Under the pieces are notes generated by a model. The model was not told the origin of the DNA, searched no databases, and saw only the letters and a list, made by a program, of their open reading frames with translations. A DNA stretch of 64,000 nt from the NCBI GenBank assembly GCA_025174535.1, contig JALBUN010000023.1, positions 1,488,001 to 1,552,000 of the forward strand, in the 5' to 3' direction. The position numbers were made by a program, and so were the translations under genes. The stretch's first letter is position 1; the number at the start of each line of letters is the position of its first letter. Source of the stretch: Cantharellus purpuraceus. Its lineage: Eukaryota > Basidiomycota > Agaricomycetes > Cantharellales > Hydnaceae. This document shows, piece by piece, positions 11,119 through 23,415 of the stretch.

Positions 11119-14100
11119 CTACTCACGACGCCTATCCAGGCCACCCTGCCGGTAGACCTCCAAAAACTGTAATTTTTCCGCCGTGAATACATCACTGGAC
11201 ACTTGATTCACTAGCGTGTCAAATGGTACATCCATGGGTGGATTGGAAATACCACGTTGTGCACGAGCAAACTAATTGACAAGGCGTGAGGTGTGGTATT
11301 GCAAGTGGATGAGAAACTCTACCTTTCCTCCGGCAATCTCACCGTGACTTGAAATCCGCAGTGTGTTGAGGATCGACATATGAGAAGACGTGTCCAACGC
11401 GACAACCGAACGAGCTTGTCTAATAAAAAGCATCAAGTCTGATACACAGCTCCAGATAAAAGTCAAGAGTGGCTATACCATGTTGCTCAGTCAGGTTCTC
11501 ATGCTACGAAAAATTCAGACTCACAGGCTTCTCTACGTTTGGGCCATCATTTAGAGATTGGACTAGTAATCTTTCGAACGGGGGCCAAAGTTCATTCCAA
11601 ACCATGCGTTCCACTCTATCCGAATCCGGCACCCCTGATGCATTATGCATGCACGCTTTACGAGCCACAAGCATCCAGAGTTTGACTGAAGCAAAACCAT
11701 GGTTAACGCTCGGTGCCACGGACTCATTTAGAGTCCCAGATATTGGTAGCCGGAGCAAGTAAACATAGGATATCACAAAGTGAGGCAATAGCGCCAGCAG
11801 CTTCTGTGCAGCATCAGGGGTTGGACTTTTCAATCCACCTAACACCACAAGGTTCCACACGCGTACAGCAGTAAAACTCCGTGTTTCACTGACCAATGAT
11901 TGCGTTAAAAACGTGTCGACGTGGATGGATGCATGTAAAACGAGCTCAGCGACCGCGAGAGATGTTGCAAACTCTGCCTGACCATAAGTCTCGCGATAAA
12001 TGGGAGATGAAAGATATGAAACGGCATCTGAGCAAGCTCGAAAAACTGTTTGAGTCGGTAGATAGGAGTTCTGATCATTATGTAGAGATACTACCGCCTT
12101 TAACAATAAGAAGGTCAGTAAGATATATATGGAAAATAAATCACATACCTCGAGCATTGCAGTCATTGTCGAAGGCAAAGCACGAACCTTTCCCTTCAAG
12201 GAGTCAGATAAAACATCTAAAACACTCATTGCTAGGTGGTTTGTGGGGACCTCAGCACCAGTTATATCTGCAGTTTTGGAACGTCGATACATTGTGGAGG
12301 TGACATGGAGCAGGCGGTTGAGTGTCTCAGAATGGACTTCAAACCTCGCTAATGCTGCACGGAGTAGAGTTTCGGTATGGAGTAACAGTTCCTGTGGAGG
12401 AGTTATAGAGTGGGGTACGAATCAAAGAAAATACGTACCATACTCTGCAACTTATTATGCTGCACTATCGTTGTAGCCATAAGAAGCAATGGGTTGGGAT
12501 CAAAGCTAGAGCCAGCGCGAGTGCTTGATGGCAAGACAACATCGGCTGGTTGTCTTGCGATTGCGGTCAGTCTCAGTCCGATATCTATGACATCGTGAGA
12601 GACGCATGGGGGAGACTGTGAAGCACTTACGTTGAATGAGGCTAACAGGAAAAGATTGGTGGTGGCATATAGCAACATATCTCTCCAGATTGTATAAGAC
12701 ATCAGGTATAGCACGATCGTTGGTGCTTGCGGCGACCTTTGAAAGTGTATCTCGTACAATGGAATCACGCAGACGTTCCCCCGGCTGAGCTGTTTGGGCA
12801 CTGGCACCATTCACCACGTGTCGTATCAGCACAAAAAGATCATCCGACATGCGCCCTTGCTACAAAACAACGAATAAGGAGGGATCTCTATCCAAGACAT
12901 GTGTTTAACCACCTTTGATAATAACCAAAAGAGGCCAGACACTTCGTACCTGTGCGGAACCATTAACACATACGTACCGTGTTTAAACACGAAGGAAACG
13001 CACTGAACGAAAGCAATTTCCAAGAAGTGCCTGGCCTGCGACACCAGAGAATCTTCGGTATTGAACCGGAGGGAGGCGGTTAGGCGTGTTAACACAAGGA
13101 CTTGATGTCTATATACGAACATCGATCAAGCTGCAATAGTCAAAGCCCTGCTACTCACCCCAGAATTTTCAAAGCCAGAACAGGATACCCCTGCATAAAG
13201 GCAAGCATGACGGCCAAACATAGATGGCGAATATCATAGCTGGTGTCCAAAGTAATCAGATCAGTAACTGACTTTACTGCTCTGCACATTATTTCATCAA
13301 GATGCTTAAGTGATGGGCTGTTAAGCTCATGCTAAACGGATATGGATTATTGAACCAAATGTTTAACATTGACGACTGATGCTCACCTTTACAATGATCA
13401 AGATCATGGATTCCAATAAACTTCTCAGCACCGAGTAGGGCAACTCTTGCACATTCGTGATATTATCCCAAATCTTAGCTATGAGGTCCACAAACACATC
13501 CCCTACTAGTCCGGGAACAGGCGGCTCGCTCCAGGTCACACCCATCGAGGTCGGAGAGAGCGTCAAGGTGTGAGGCGCGTCAAGAACGCGCATGAGAGAG
13601 CTGATGCAGGTAAAGGATACTTCGTGCATCTTATGGAGATCCTCAAAATGAACATGAAAAGCTTGTCCGTTGGCAGTGGGTTTGAGACTCGTTGTAGTGA
13701 AGCCAAGAAGCCTCGCGAGAATGAGTTTAATCTTCAAGAGGTCAGCCAGGTCAACTTCCATACCGTCCGCAAGTCGCTGAAGACTTAGTATAACTAGAGA
13801 TATCTGCATGCAAAACTCAGCGCATGTTGGGGGGTGGACGGGGACTAGACGATTTACACGTAGAGCAATGACCTCTGGATCATCTTGGATCGGGATTTTA
13901 TCTGGTTCAGTGGCAGAAGATGGGTACCCGTATACAGACTAGGCAAAAGGTGAACGCTATTACGGGTCGTATCTTAGAGGACGTACCAAATGCGCAGCGG
14001 CTGCGTAGCCGTCCTCGACAGCTCCATTATTTTGCACAAAATCATCATCAAGAAGGGATTCCACTATCGTCTCCCAAGAAAGAACTATTTGTCTTTCGTC

Positions 14101-17100
14101 AAGTCACTATCGCAGGATCAGACGAAAGCCGGAAATACCTTGCCAAGATGGAAAATGTGGGTGAAGTTGCACAAGAAATGATGCTAGTCTCGCACGATCT
14201 GCGACAGGAGCTTTGCTCATGTACTCATTCCAGCATGCACTGATGGCCCGTAAATGAGGTGGAAGCAAAGTACGAGTCCACGTCTCAATGGCTAGTCTAA
14301 TTTCCTCCTAAAAAAAAACAAGTAAATACGTGACAGAATAGTTCAATGCTCGCTTACGCGATCGTCCAGCCACAGTGGACTGAAAAAATGGTTGATAATA
14401 TCAATAACACTAGTTTTCCACTGCCTGTCTTGTACTCCGAATGAAGGGCTATTCATGTCCAACATGATGCGAAACAGCCGTGTGACTGCCTGAAATCTGT
14501 GTACAGGGATGAATTGATGAATGTGTGTCGTGACAATTGGCGACAACACACCTAATTTGCCACTTTCCCGTCGACCGAAGAAAGCCACGAAGCAGAGAGT
14601 CAAACGGTTGAGAATCTACAACTAGAAGCCTCAACAAGAAACTTGTGCGAATACTGCCGATCTCTTGTAGATCAATATCATAGAAACGCCAAGCACTAGC
14701 AACGTATGAACGAGTATTTGTAAAACGTTATTCAGACATACCACAGAGCCAAGGCATCGCCATTCACAAGGATAAATTGATCTATTTCGTGCGATTCCAG
14801 GAGTGCTGATTCGGTCACCAGGATGTTGAGAAACTTGGCAGCAACCGCACAAACCGACTCCGGCCCATCTGCCACATAGCGCGAAAGAATAGTGACAAGT
14901 TGTGGGTCGATCTCCAAGATAGCAGGAGCGGCAGAAGTGCTGGAAACTGCTCTACGTCTATGATGCAATATACAATGAGTTTCTACGCCTAACATATCAA
15001 ACCGATAACCGTACCTTTGCGGCGTATGGCGTAAACTATCCACACTGATCAACCCGAGTGACAAGATTGCTTGACGTTCGCAGCCATATACCAAAAGACA
15101 TGTGACCAGTGAATATCGAAGAAAGTCAAGACTCAGACGGCGAAAAGTAACTACGCATCAGACGGCTTTTAAGAGAGAAAAAAAAGACTTACATCTCGTT
15201 AATATCATCCTCAGATTGCATCCGGAACAATAGGTCGTCTACCCAGATGACATTTGTCTGTACCATGACAATATCTAGGTGTTCATTCCCAGACGTCTTC
15301 AGCCACATTGATACCATCGTGGATTCGAGAAGCAAAACAATGGTTGTAAATGGCGCGTGGAAATCTTGAGCCAAGATAAAGAGTTGCTTTAACGATTGAG
15401 CTGGGATCTCGACAGCTGAGTGTGCCATAACACGAAGCCAGAGAACGCTACGTTCGAGACCATCAATACCTTGGGAGGCAACATCAATGAAAACCTTCCA
15501 TGGATCGATGGGAGCAGACTCCGGAAGAGGGGTAATGCCATCATTTGTCGTGCTTGTGCGTCGTGAAAGGTCGGCGTCACGGTTAAACAAACGGGGCAGT
15601 GATCTGAAGGCCAGAGTCTGTTCAAACCGTAAGCATCGCCGCTGTAATAAAAATTTAGAATCATATACCCTGAGCGCGGTCCCTGGAGAAGTTACGAAAT
15701 CGAACCATCTAATGAAAATTGACTCAAAGCTCGAAAATATAACATTCGCCTGCGCAAGCTTGATGATGGAGCGGAGCATGATCTCCCCAATGACCAAGTT
15801 CGCATCCTGTGATACTTATATTCTACACATCGCAACAATGTTTGAGTGGAAAACTCACCATCTCCATTTTTGACTCAGCACTGGGGAAATACAGCGAACC
15901 GGCGACACTCTGAGATGCCTCTGCCACATCGACACAGTGGTCATATAGGTAGTTCGTGTAAAGCGTAGTATCTAGTTCGTGCACAGACGCCAACCATGGA
16001 ATGGCGTGACGCGTGAGCAATTGCTTCCGACAAGATACATACTCTCCTCCACTATTGACTGTTGTCTTCGTATTGTAACGACTTGTTGAAGTGAATGGCC
16101 AAGGGGATGGTTCGGAAGCTGTCCGCACACCTGGCAGGCTGGCATTGCGGGCCACATAGTCGCGAGCTACGATAACTAACCGGTCGTCCTCAGCGAAAAT
16201 CCATGAGAGAACAATCTTGGTCAACCGTGATAAAGCATAATCTGACGCTGCTCCAGTGGATGCAAACCGACGAACGAGTAAGAGGAAGCCATATTCATTG
16301 ATAGCAATGTCGATGTCTCGCAGACATGAATCGATAGCGACTACCAGGGTCTCGACACTAGCCGAGAGATCCAAGCCAAAGGGTAGCGGAAAGGAACAAA
16401 GCACATCAGATGGGGCTGTATCATCATACAGTTCACTTGACGCATCGATGCGATCGAAAAAGCCAATTTGATGGATATGTGAAAGCATATATCGTGCCGC
16501 ACTATCCAAATGGACCTGGAAGTCGTGTCCTAACGCATTCCGTATGTGTGTTAGCGTCACAATTTCATACGGGTGGGAAAGAGCTTCCACTGGTCCTGAA
16601 ACTTCTTGATCAACGTATAAAAGGTTGGACGATGAAGGTAAGGACGTGGGCTGGGCAGACAAAGGAGTCTTTAGGAAAGATGTGATACTGGATAGCAAAG
16701 ACCAGTCAAACAAGATGGAATTTTCATTGGAGCGAGCAAGTTTGTTGAAGTCGAGGTATTCTTGAAGTGCAGCAGACATAGCTAGCCTGCCCGACGATAA
16801 GTATGCTTCATAAAGCCTGACAAAGTATTGTAATTCGAACTCGTCCACGTTGCTTTCCTTGGCCAGGGTAGTACGTGGACTCTTTTGATTCACTATGATG
16901 GATCTATAGCTCACCCCATTATCAAGGATGCGGAGCTGCGTCCATAGAATACTATAATAGATGGATATCTCTTCGTAGCTTCTCTTGGAAAGATCTTCCT
17001 CAGGCATGAGAACTTGCCTGTAATGGTCCACGAACGTTTGCCTCATGATGGACCAATCAATGAGTACGTTGCCAGGGGCCAAGGAAGATTCGTCGCAACG

Positions 17101-19158
17101 GGGAAATACAGTAAGGTCTGTGACCATGCATGATGAGTGGGAGGACTGATGGCATCTAGTGCAATTAAATCCTTGTGCGACATGACCCCAGAGCGGTTTG
17201 CGACAGACAAGGCATAAAGAAAGAGTAAACAGATTGGCCAGCCGGAAGCTATGATCTGCCTTTTTGATGATTTCGGGTTCACAATCCTTCCGAGAAGGCA
17301 AGATATATGAGAAGCTGAGAAAGTACGGTCGGGGATCAGTCTCCGAAGAGACCTGATATTGACCATGAAAAGTCCCGTCCGAGGAATCATAACAGTTCAG
17401 ATGGACACAGATGCAACAAAAAGGGCAAAGCAGGCCAAAACCAATGATGGGAGTCAAGCAGGATTGACAACAGTTACGCAAAATGCCGTAATCCAAGGAG
17501 GAAGAATTTGCATGGGAGAAGCGCCACGGGATGAAGTCGTGTGCGTAAGGGTGATCACGGTCTGGCCTCGAAACCCTGAGCTTCGAGGAGTTCTGAGCTG
17601 AAAGAAGATCGGAGTAACTAACGATGGGAAGCGGCTTCCCTATCACTATATGTCCCAATGCCTTGGGCCAGAAAGTAGCCAGAACTCCTAGCGCATTGCG
17701 CCTCGTGAGGGCGCCATGGTAGGCCACAATTTCTAGTATGTCCAAATATGCATCCCGTTTCATAGACACAATTGTTTGGAGAAGTGAATGGAAGCGATGA
17801 AGCCTCGGAATGTCGCTTACTTCATCAAATGGATTGATCGCTTCAAAGACGGCAGCTAGTAAAGGGGGTATGAGGCTCGAGAGATAATAGACGGTGAGTG
17901 GCTGTAGTGGAGCGACGGAAGATAGAAAAGTGGTTGCAGCTGGAGACGTCGAAGACCACTGCAACCAACCTTGTTGACCCGACACTTGAGAATCATCAGC
18001 AGCTTCATTGACCTTGATGGCAACAATGGGTGTTTGGTTTTCAGTCGTAGTGTCTTGAACGGGATCTAGGAAAAAAAACCCTTATAAGCTAGAAATACTA
18101 GTTAATGTAAAAAAACTACCTCTCGTCTGTGGTGGTTTTAGACCTTGACACGACTGTAGATCTTCTAGCATCCCTCGCAAAACGCCATCCTCAAAAAAGG
18201 CAAGTAGTTTGGTACGCAAGACGGGCGCAAAACTGGCAAATGCAGGTATGACCGCAAACCCGATCAGAGATAGTATCTTCGCGTCATGACGATGTGTCTT
18301 AATTAAGATCTGAGCTATGTCCAAACAGGTAGCTTGTAAACCGTACGGAGGGCGCTTGAGACGTGCATTAGACGTCCTGAAACGGCAATCTTCAGACACC
18401 ACAGATGCAAGGACCTTGATGCAATCAAGGAGAAGGGTGGGCGACTGAGAGCCACCGCTGAATGATGGGGAACGGGACCTCTGACCAGGCTGTTGACTGG
18501 ACCTTCCCAGTCTACGAAGAGAAGAGTCCTCCCGCTGTGACGACATGGCCACATCATTATCCCTGAGAACATGACGTTAGGAATATACGATGCGAGTGAG
18601 GATTAAAACGAACGGAGCATCTAGAATCTGCCAAGCGTATCTATTAGAGAGAATGAGAACATCCCGTAGCTGCACCATATAATCGTATGTGGCGTCGGTA
18701 GAGAAGCCCTGCTCGTTTTCCACCGCGCTGTCTTCCTCCGCGAATCTGTCCGCGCCCTGTGCAACTGAGAGCTCCCTGCTAGCCTTGAATCTAACAGCGC
18801 TCTTGACAGTCTCCACAACCACCCCCAATCCATGCGAGTCCCTTCTCGTTGAATCTGCTTTAAGTTCATCATACACAGACGGCGCTTGTGGACGAGTTCC
18901 AAGCCTGGAGAGTAGATGGGCTAATAACTTTCGCAGCTCCCCCGGCGCCTTGTTCTGGATGCTGGATGCACCATCAGACAAATGGACGGGAGGCGGAGAC
19001 ACAGACGTGGGAGAGGTAGATATGCGCAAAGAAGGTAGTGCTTGCGAGATTGAGCGTGCACGTGACCGCACCGTAGCATGTGAGGTGGACGCATTGAGGT
19101 CAACTTGAAGATGGAGAGCCCGGCGCTCCTGAGGATTAGCTGCTGCCTCGTCCAACAT
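11119..19158 (-). CDS. Giant helical protein with two C1-type zinc fingers, function unknown
   Basis: A chain of about twenty minus-strand exons runs without a convincing gene break from an ATG at 19158 (MLDEAAANPQERR) to a stop at 11119-11121, giving roughly 2,200 residues. Most of it is Leu-rich helix resembling HEAT/ARM-like repeats. Two cysteine/histidine fingers sit in the largest exon. The second (about 17223-17127) matches the C1 pattern H-x12-C-x2-C-x13-C-x2-C-x4-H-x2-C and keeps the LWG...QG loop. The first (about 17469-17391) has a shorter loop. C1 domains bind diacylglycerol or proteins; the Pro needed before the first Cys pair is missing, so this one is probably atypical. I do not recognise the family. 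A distant relation to UNC79/UNC80-type channel scaffolds is a weak guess. A split into two genes cannot be excluded. Confidence 0.6.
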
Positions 19159-19326
19159 CGCCTGCGAGCACTACAGATACTGGGTACAACAACGCGACAG
19201 CACTAGCTTTGACTGGCGGCTGTCATGAAGCTGTGTCACGCACGTCATGTGTTCTGCATTTACAGACCAGTGTTAGCAAATTCCCACGCTATTTAGAGCG
19301 AGAAACTCATATATATATACATGTTG

Positions 19327-20067
19327 TTATAATTCTACTTGAACCTGCTCCTCGAGCTCCTTTTCTTCTGTAGAAAACTGCTTCCTTGCTCTTCGTATAT
19401 CGTCCTGCATGAACAGAAGCTCTTCAAGTCGTGCCAGCTTCTTTCCGTCCGCATGTCTGCCTAGTGCACGCCTTAGATCTTCGATCTGCATTCGCGTCTT
19501 GCGAGTTGGCGAGAGTGCAGTATGACACTAAAGAGCCATAAGTAACGTGTATGGCAGCGCACGAATCACCGCTACTCACGACATCGACCAAGTATTCCAT
19601 CAGGATCTCCTCCATAACATCGACTGTGTCAGTTGCAGGCTCTTTAACGTCTCCAAAAGCATACATCATGCCCCTCACTGGTGATAGAGTATATCTAAGT
19701 GAGTTTCCGAGAAGAAAAACAACGTACACTCTTTTGTAAATGTGCCTTTAAGACTCTGTGGCTTTTTCGGTGCCCGAGTGGCAGACGCAGCAGCTGCATG
19801 GCTCGGTGCGGGCTGTGAAGTCGGTTGTTGACTCGAAGAAGCAGTTGGATTGGACAAGGACAGAGTTGGAAGTGGTGGCCTGGGCGCATTATAGGTGGGT
19901 GGTTGTGATTGAGGATAATATTGGTAGGTGTAGCCAGCCGGGTTCTGAGGATAGCCCTGAGGATAATGGGGATATTGGCCATAAGGGGCTTGAGGCTGAT
20001 AGGAGTACTGAGCTGTGTAGGGAGCTGGCTGGGACGTAGAGCCAACAGCTCCGTAGGGGTGTGACAT
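19327..20067 (-). CDS. TAF13: TFIID subunit TAF13
   Basis: Histone-fold TBP-associated factor that pairs with TAF11 in TFIID. The N-terminus is a low-complexity Tyr/Pro/Gln-rich tail beginning MSHPYGAVGSTSQ. It leads into the histone fold: GMMYAFGDVKEPATDTVDV, MEEILMEYLVDVV and, after an intron, KTRMQIEDLRRALGRHADG and KKLARLEELLFM. The end is a charged helix finishing QVQVEL. The start at 20067 has a good context; the frame stays open to an upstream ATG at 20247, which would add 60 residues unlike the family. The gene lies 168 bp upstream of the giant C1 gene in the same direction, with its stop before the other's start. Confidence 0.9.
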
Positions 20068-20755
20068 TGAGGTTTGGATTTGGCCACAAGGTCTGGAAAG
20101 CGCGTGCGACTTTTCAACCATCCTTGGCTCATATGCAGGGTTGGACTTGCCACGCCAAGTCTCGTGTGAAACAAGGAACCTGAATAAGCTGCGTTGCAGC
20201 CCTTGCTGTCGGTGTTGACCTCCGAACTTGTCTTTTGCGACGTTCAATTCTCACAAGTTCTTACAGACTCTTACAGTTGACCCTCCTGGTACCATCGGGT
20301 TCGCGTACCTTCATCGATTGTATATACAGTGATGCTGTGCTCTTGGTATGGTCTTTGGGGAACCACACTCGCCCTCTCGTTGTATAAAGCATCTGTTCCA
20401 ATCGCCAGCTAACCCTGAACATTCGAAGGGTGCGATGTCCACATCCGACCAGGCCCCGCTGTGTTACTTGTTTTGATCACCGGACTCGCCGTGGTGTCTC
20501 CTGCTATCTCTTCAAATCACTGCCGCACGGCGGCTGCTCTTTGGGGCATTTTGTTCTCTTCCCTAGTCATGCCCCACCTGGTTCCACAAACACGTACTCT
20601 CTATGCAACGGGCCCGTATATCTCCTACCCTATCTCTAACTGAGCTTCATTGTTTGCTTTGCAACATCAACAGCATTGTCGCAGTTTGCTATCTTGCTCT
20701 CCGCTCCCCACTTACTCGCTTTCAAGACTTACACAAGCACCTCCCCCTTCGGCGC
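20068..20755. other. Divergent intergenic region TAF13 / kinase-like gene
   Basis: 688 bp without a gene I can support. It holds the promoters of both flanking genes. The kinase frame is open back to an ATG at 20603, and the TAF13 frame to 20247, so either leader may be partly coding. A short plus-strand frame at 20430-20639 has no recognisable features. Confidence 0.6.
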
Positions 20756-21917
20756 ATGTATGAAACTCCTGCATCTCCCTGTTCGTCTGTAGCTACAGAC
20801 GATGACGATGTTGATTTTCGAGTCTCTCCAGAATGGTGCCGCTATCGTGCTGTCATTGAAGGCCAAGGATATCATCTGGAGACCGTTCGCGATGTTAGAA
20901 CGTTTTATCAACACTTCGCTACTCAGCATCCCCAAGAGCTGTCTGCGAAGCATGTCTCGTCAATGCAAGCTTGGACCGGACATCCCAGCGACAGCGAGGC
21001 TGATAACGATCTCTGTAAAGATCGCGGACTTGTGAGCGAGCTCAACTATGTAGGTTCGACTGTCTGATGAAGGAGATGGAAGCCGGACAATTTGTTTCGA
21101 GGATCTCGTCCACGGGACGGGAAGAAAGTGATCGTCAAGGCAGTAGGCATTTACAGCCATGAATTGGATGTGGTGCAATACTTGTCATCTCCACCTCTAA
21201 GACGTCATTCGGCCAACCACACTATTCGTAAGTCGGTAGAGCGCGACTCGGACAATTCTCATACCTTTGCAGCTATATTGGATCTCATTCGGGTCCCCCA
21301 AGATGGGCTGGCTTTTATCGTGCAAGAAGAATGGTCATCGACGTTTGCTCATTGTGCTCCTTGTTCACTTCGTGGGTTCCTTCATGCCACGCGTCAATGC
21401 ATCGAGGTATGTGTCCCTACATGCCATCTCTGAAGCAATGCTGATGCTGTACCGCTAGGGCTTGTGCTTTATGCATGCTCACCATGTGGCACATCTCGAC
21501 ATTTCTCTTTCGAATATCTTGACGAATAATGCGGGCTCATACGCATACATTGATTTTGAACTGTCTCGTCGTTTTCAATCAGATGACATTCCTTTAGTAC
21601 GCTGTATTCGGGGTACAGAACTTCCTCCGGAAATAGAACGAGGGGGTCATTGCTGTCCTTTTAAAATCGACATTTGGGCCTTGGGCGTTACTATTCTTCG
21701 TGCCTGCAAGGCCAGCCACATTGTTATGTTGCAGGGTTCAGGTGCTAACACTTCCTCCCGATAGGCTGCAGGCTATGAAATCGTCGAGCTACTGATGATC
21801 ACCGAACCTATGCTGAGGGAGAGTCCCCAGGACCGACCATCCGCCAGGACACTTCTACGAGAATTTGATCGTCTTTTCGTGAGATCGGAACCTACTGAGT
21901 GGGCTGAAACAAATTAA
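20756..21917 (+). CDS. Protein-kinase-like protein of the Agaricomycete-expanded type (DFE in place of DFG)
   Basis: A short protein of roughly 300 residues with a reduced kinase fold. An N-terminal region of family type (MYETPASPCSS ... VSPEWCRYRAVIEGQG) precedes the lobe. Recognisable parts are the Lys strand (KKVIVKAVG), the catalytic loop HLDISLSNIL with Asp and Asn kept, then YIDFELSR where the magnesium-binding motif reads DFE instead of DFG. An LPPE segment and DIWALGVTI follow. At least three introns are needed. The first runs from the GTGAGC after RGL to the AG before PDNLFRG. Similar proteins occur in many copies in mushroom genomes, from general knowledge. Whether it is catalytic is open. 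The upstream in-frame ATG at 20603 is a less likely start. Confidence 0.7.
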
Positions 21918-22004
21918 TTCTGTGAATTGACTGAAGGATGAACTTACATCGCATATTCTTTTGGAGTCTGGCATAACATGCATTGGCCAGCTCTATTCAT
22001 AGTA

Positions 22005-22027
22005 ATATATATATATATATATATATA
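22005..22027. repeat. (AT)n microsatellite
   Basis: About eleven and a half AT units lie in the 191-bp gap between the convergent 3' ends of the kinase-like gene and NSRP1. It is a simple repeat and likely polymorphic between strains. Confidence 0.95.
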
Positions 22028-22108
22028 CGTGTACATATTCGCACCTATCCTCACAAGTAGAATATTCTTAGACACCATGTATACATAATATGGCATCACC
22101 TTCAACAC

Positions 22109-23360
22109 TCATGCGCGTGCTCCATTTCCTGTCAATGCTACAATCCCATCCTCGAGCTTCCTACGCTTTCTTTCAAGATATCGAACACGAGCGTTCTCGA
22201 TCGCTTCTTCGCTGTTTCTCTTCGCCACAGTCCGCTCCCTCTCTTCTTGTTCTTCGCGCTCCTTCTGTTGATTTAACCTTTCATGCTCCTCAACAATTTG
22301 TCGTTCCAATTCCCTCGCTCTACGCTCGTTGATTTCGCGGCGACTTGCTGCTGCCCCAGTAGCTCGATGTACATGGACCTCCTGCCCTTCAGTAGTTGCT
22401 ATTGTTCTGGAGGTTCGAAGGCCACCCAAATGACGCGTGTTAGGTGCAGCGAGATTTAACCCAGCAGAAAGCAGTTCTCGTTTATCCACAATTTGATTGT
22501 CGTCATTGAGTTCCACCTCCTTTCCTTCGGCTCTTGCAGCACGCGCTAGCTCAGCGTCTGACTTGGATACAAAATCAAGGGGCTTCGTGATCGTCAAGTT
22601 AGGTCCCTGTGGACCAATTGTAGGTTGTGCCGATTGTGTGGTGGCCGCCACTGTAGCCGAATGCTCCTCTTCGGAACGCTCCAACAATTGGCGGTAAAAG
22701 TGAGCCATGCCCGTTGACGGCCCTTTCTTTGCCTTTGCCAATTCTGTCAGGATGGCATGTAAGACTACTTTTATAGCAGGCTCAACGAAATTTACGCGCC
22801 TTCTCGTTTTTCTTCTTCCTCTGCTCTCCGTACCTCTGCCATCTGATCCTTGTATGCTTGTGTGACAAATTGCTCTTTGTCCGCAAACTCATCTCCTTCT
22901 TGGTCTCGTTCTCTCTGTATTATCTTCTCTTCCGCTCGAAGGTAATCCAATTTCCGAGTCGCAGCAGATGTCAAAAGTGAACCTATATATTTGGGCTATG
23001 GGCTTGTCCATAAGTGCAAGAGGTGCTATAGAACGATGCATACCTCACCTTCCGCTCCCGCGCCTCGATATCCTGCTTTTCTTTACTCCGTTGCTTGGCT
23101 TGCTCCATAAGGTCATAAACTTCGTCATATTCAAAGATGGTCTCGTCAACTTTCTTCTCTTGTTCAAGTTTCTTCCTGGTGGCTCTCGAAGTTGCGCTGG
23201 AGCCCTGCGCAACGAGGTCTTTGTTGATCTCCGAGCGACTGCTTAATGGTGTAGACGCAGCATCTACTGGATCATCTTCAAACGAGATGAATGGGGTGGC
23301 GGGCTTCAATGACGGTGCTGTGCCCACCGTTTTGCCTTTGAGAGAGAAAGATAGTTTCAT
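22109..23360 (-). CDS. Nuclear speckle splicing regulatory protein 1 homologue (NSRP1/CCDC55)
   Basis: Homologue of the coiled-coil speckle protein NSRP1, linked in animals to alternative splicing. The start MKLSFSLKGK at 23360 is the usual family start. It is followed by the FEDD segment and the conserved core EYDEVYDLMEQAKQRSKE and, across an intron near 23040-22975, KLDYLRAEEKIIQRER and GDEFADKEQFVTQAYKDQM. A second intron lies around 22790-22745. The C-terminal third is a long charged helix (RELERQIVEEHERLNQQKE) ending GNGARA. The gene is head to head with the DUF4211 gene, only 55 bp between start codons. Confidence 0.9.
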
Positions 23361-23415
23361 ACCAGCGCGACACGCTTTCGTACTCCGAGAGTCCGCATCA
23401 GCCACAAGTTCCGCC

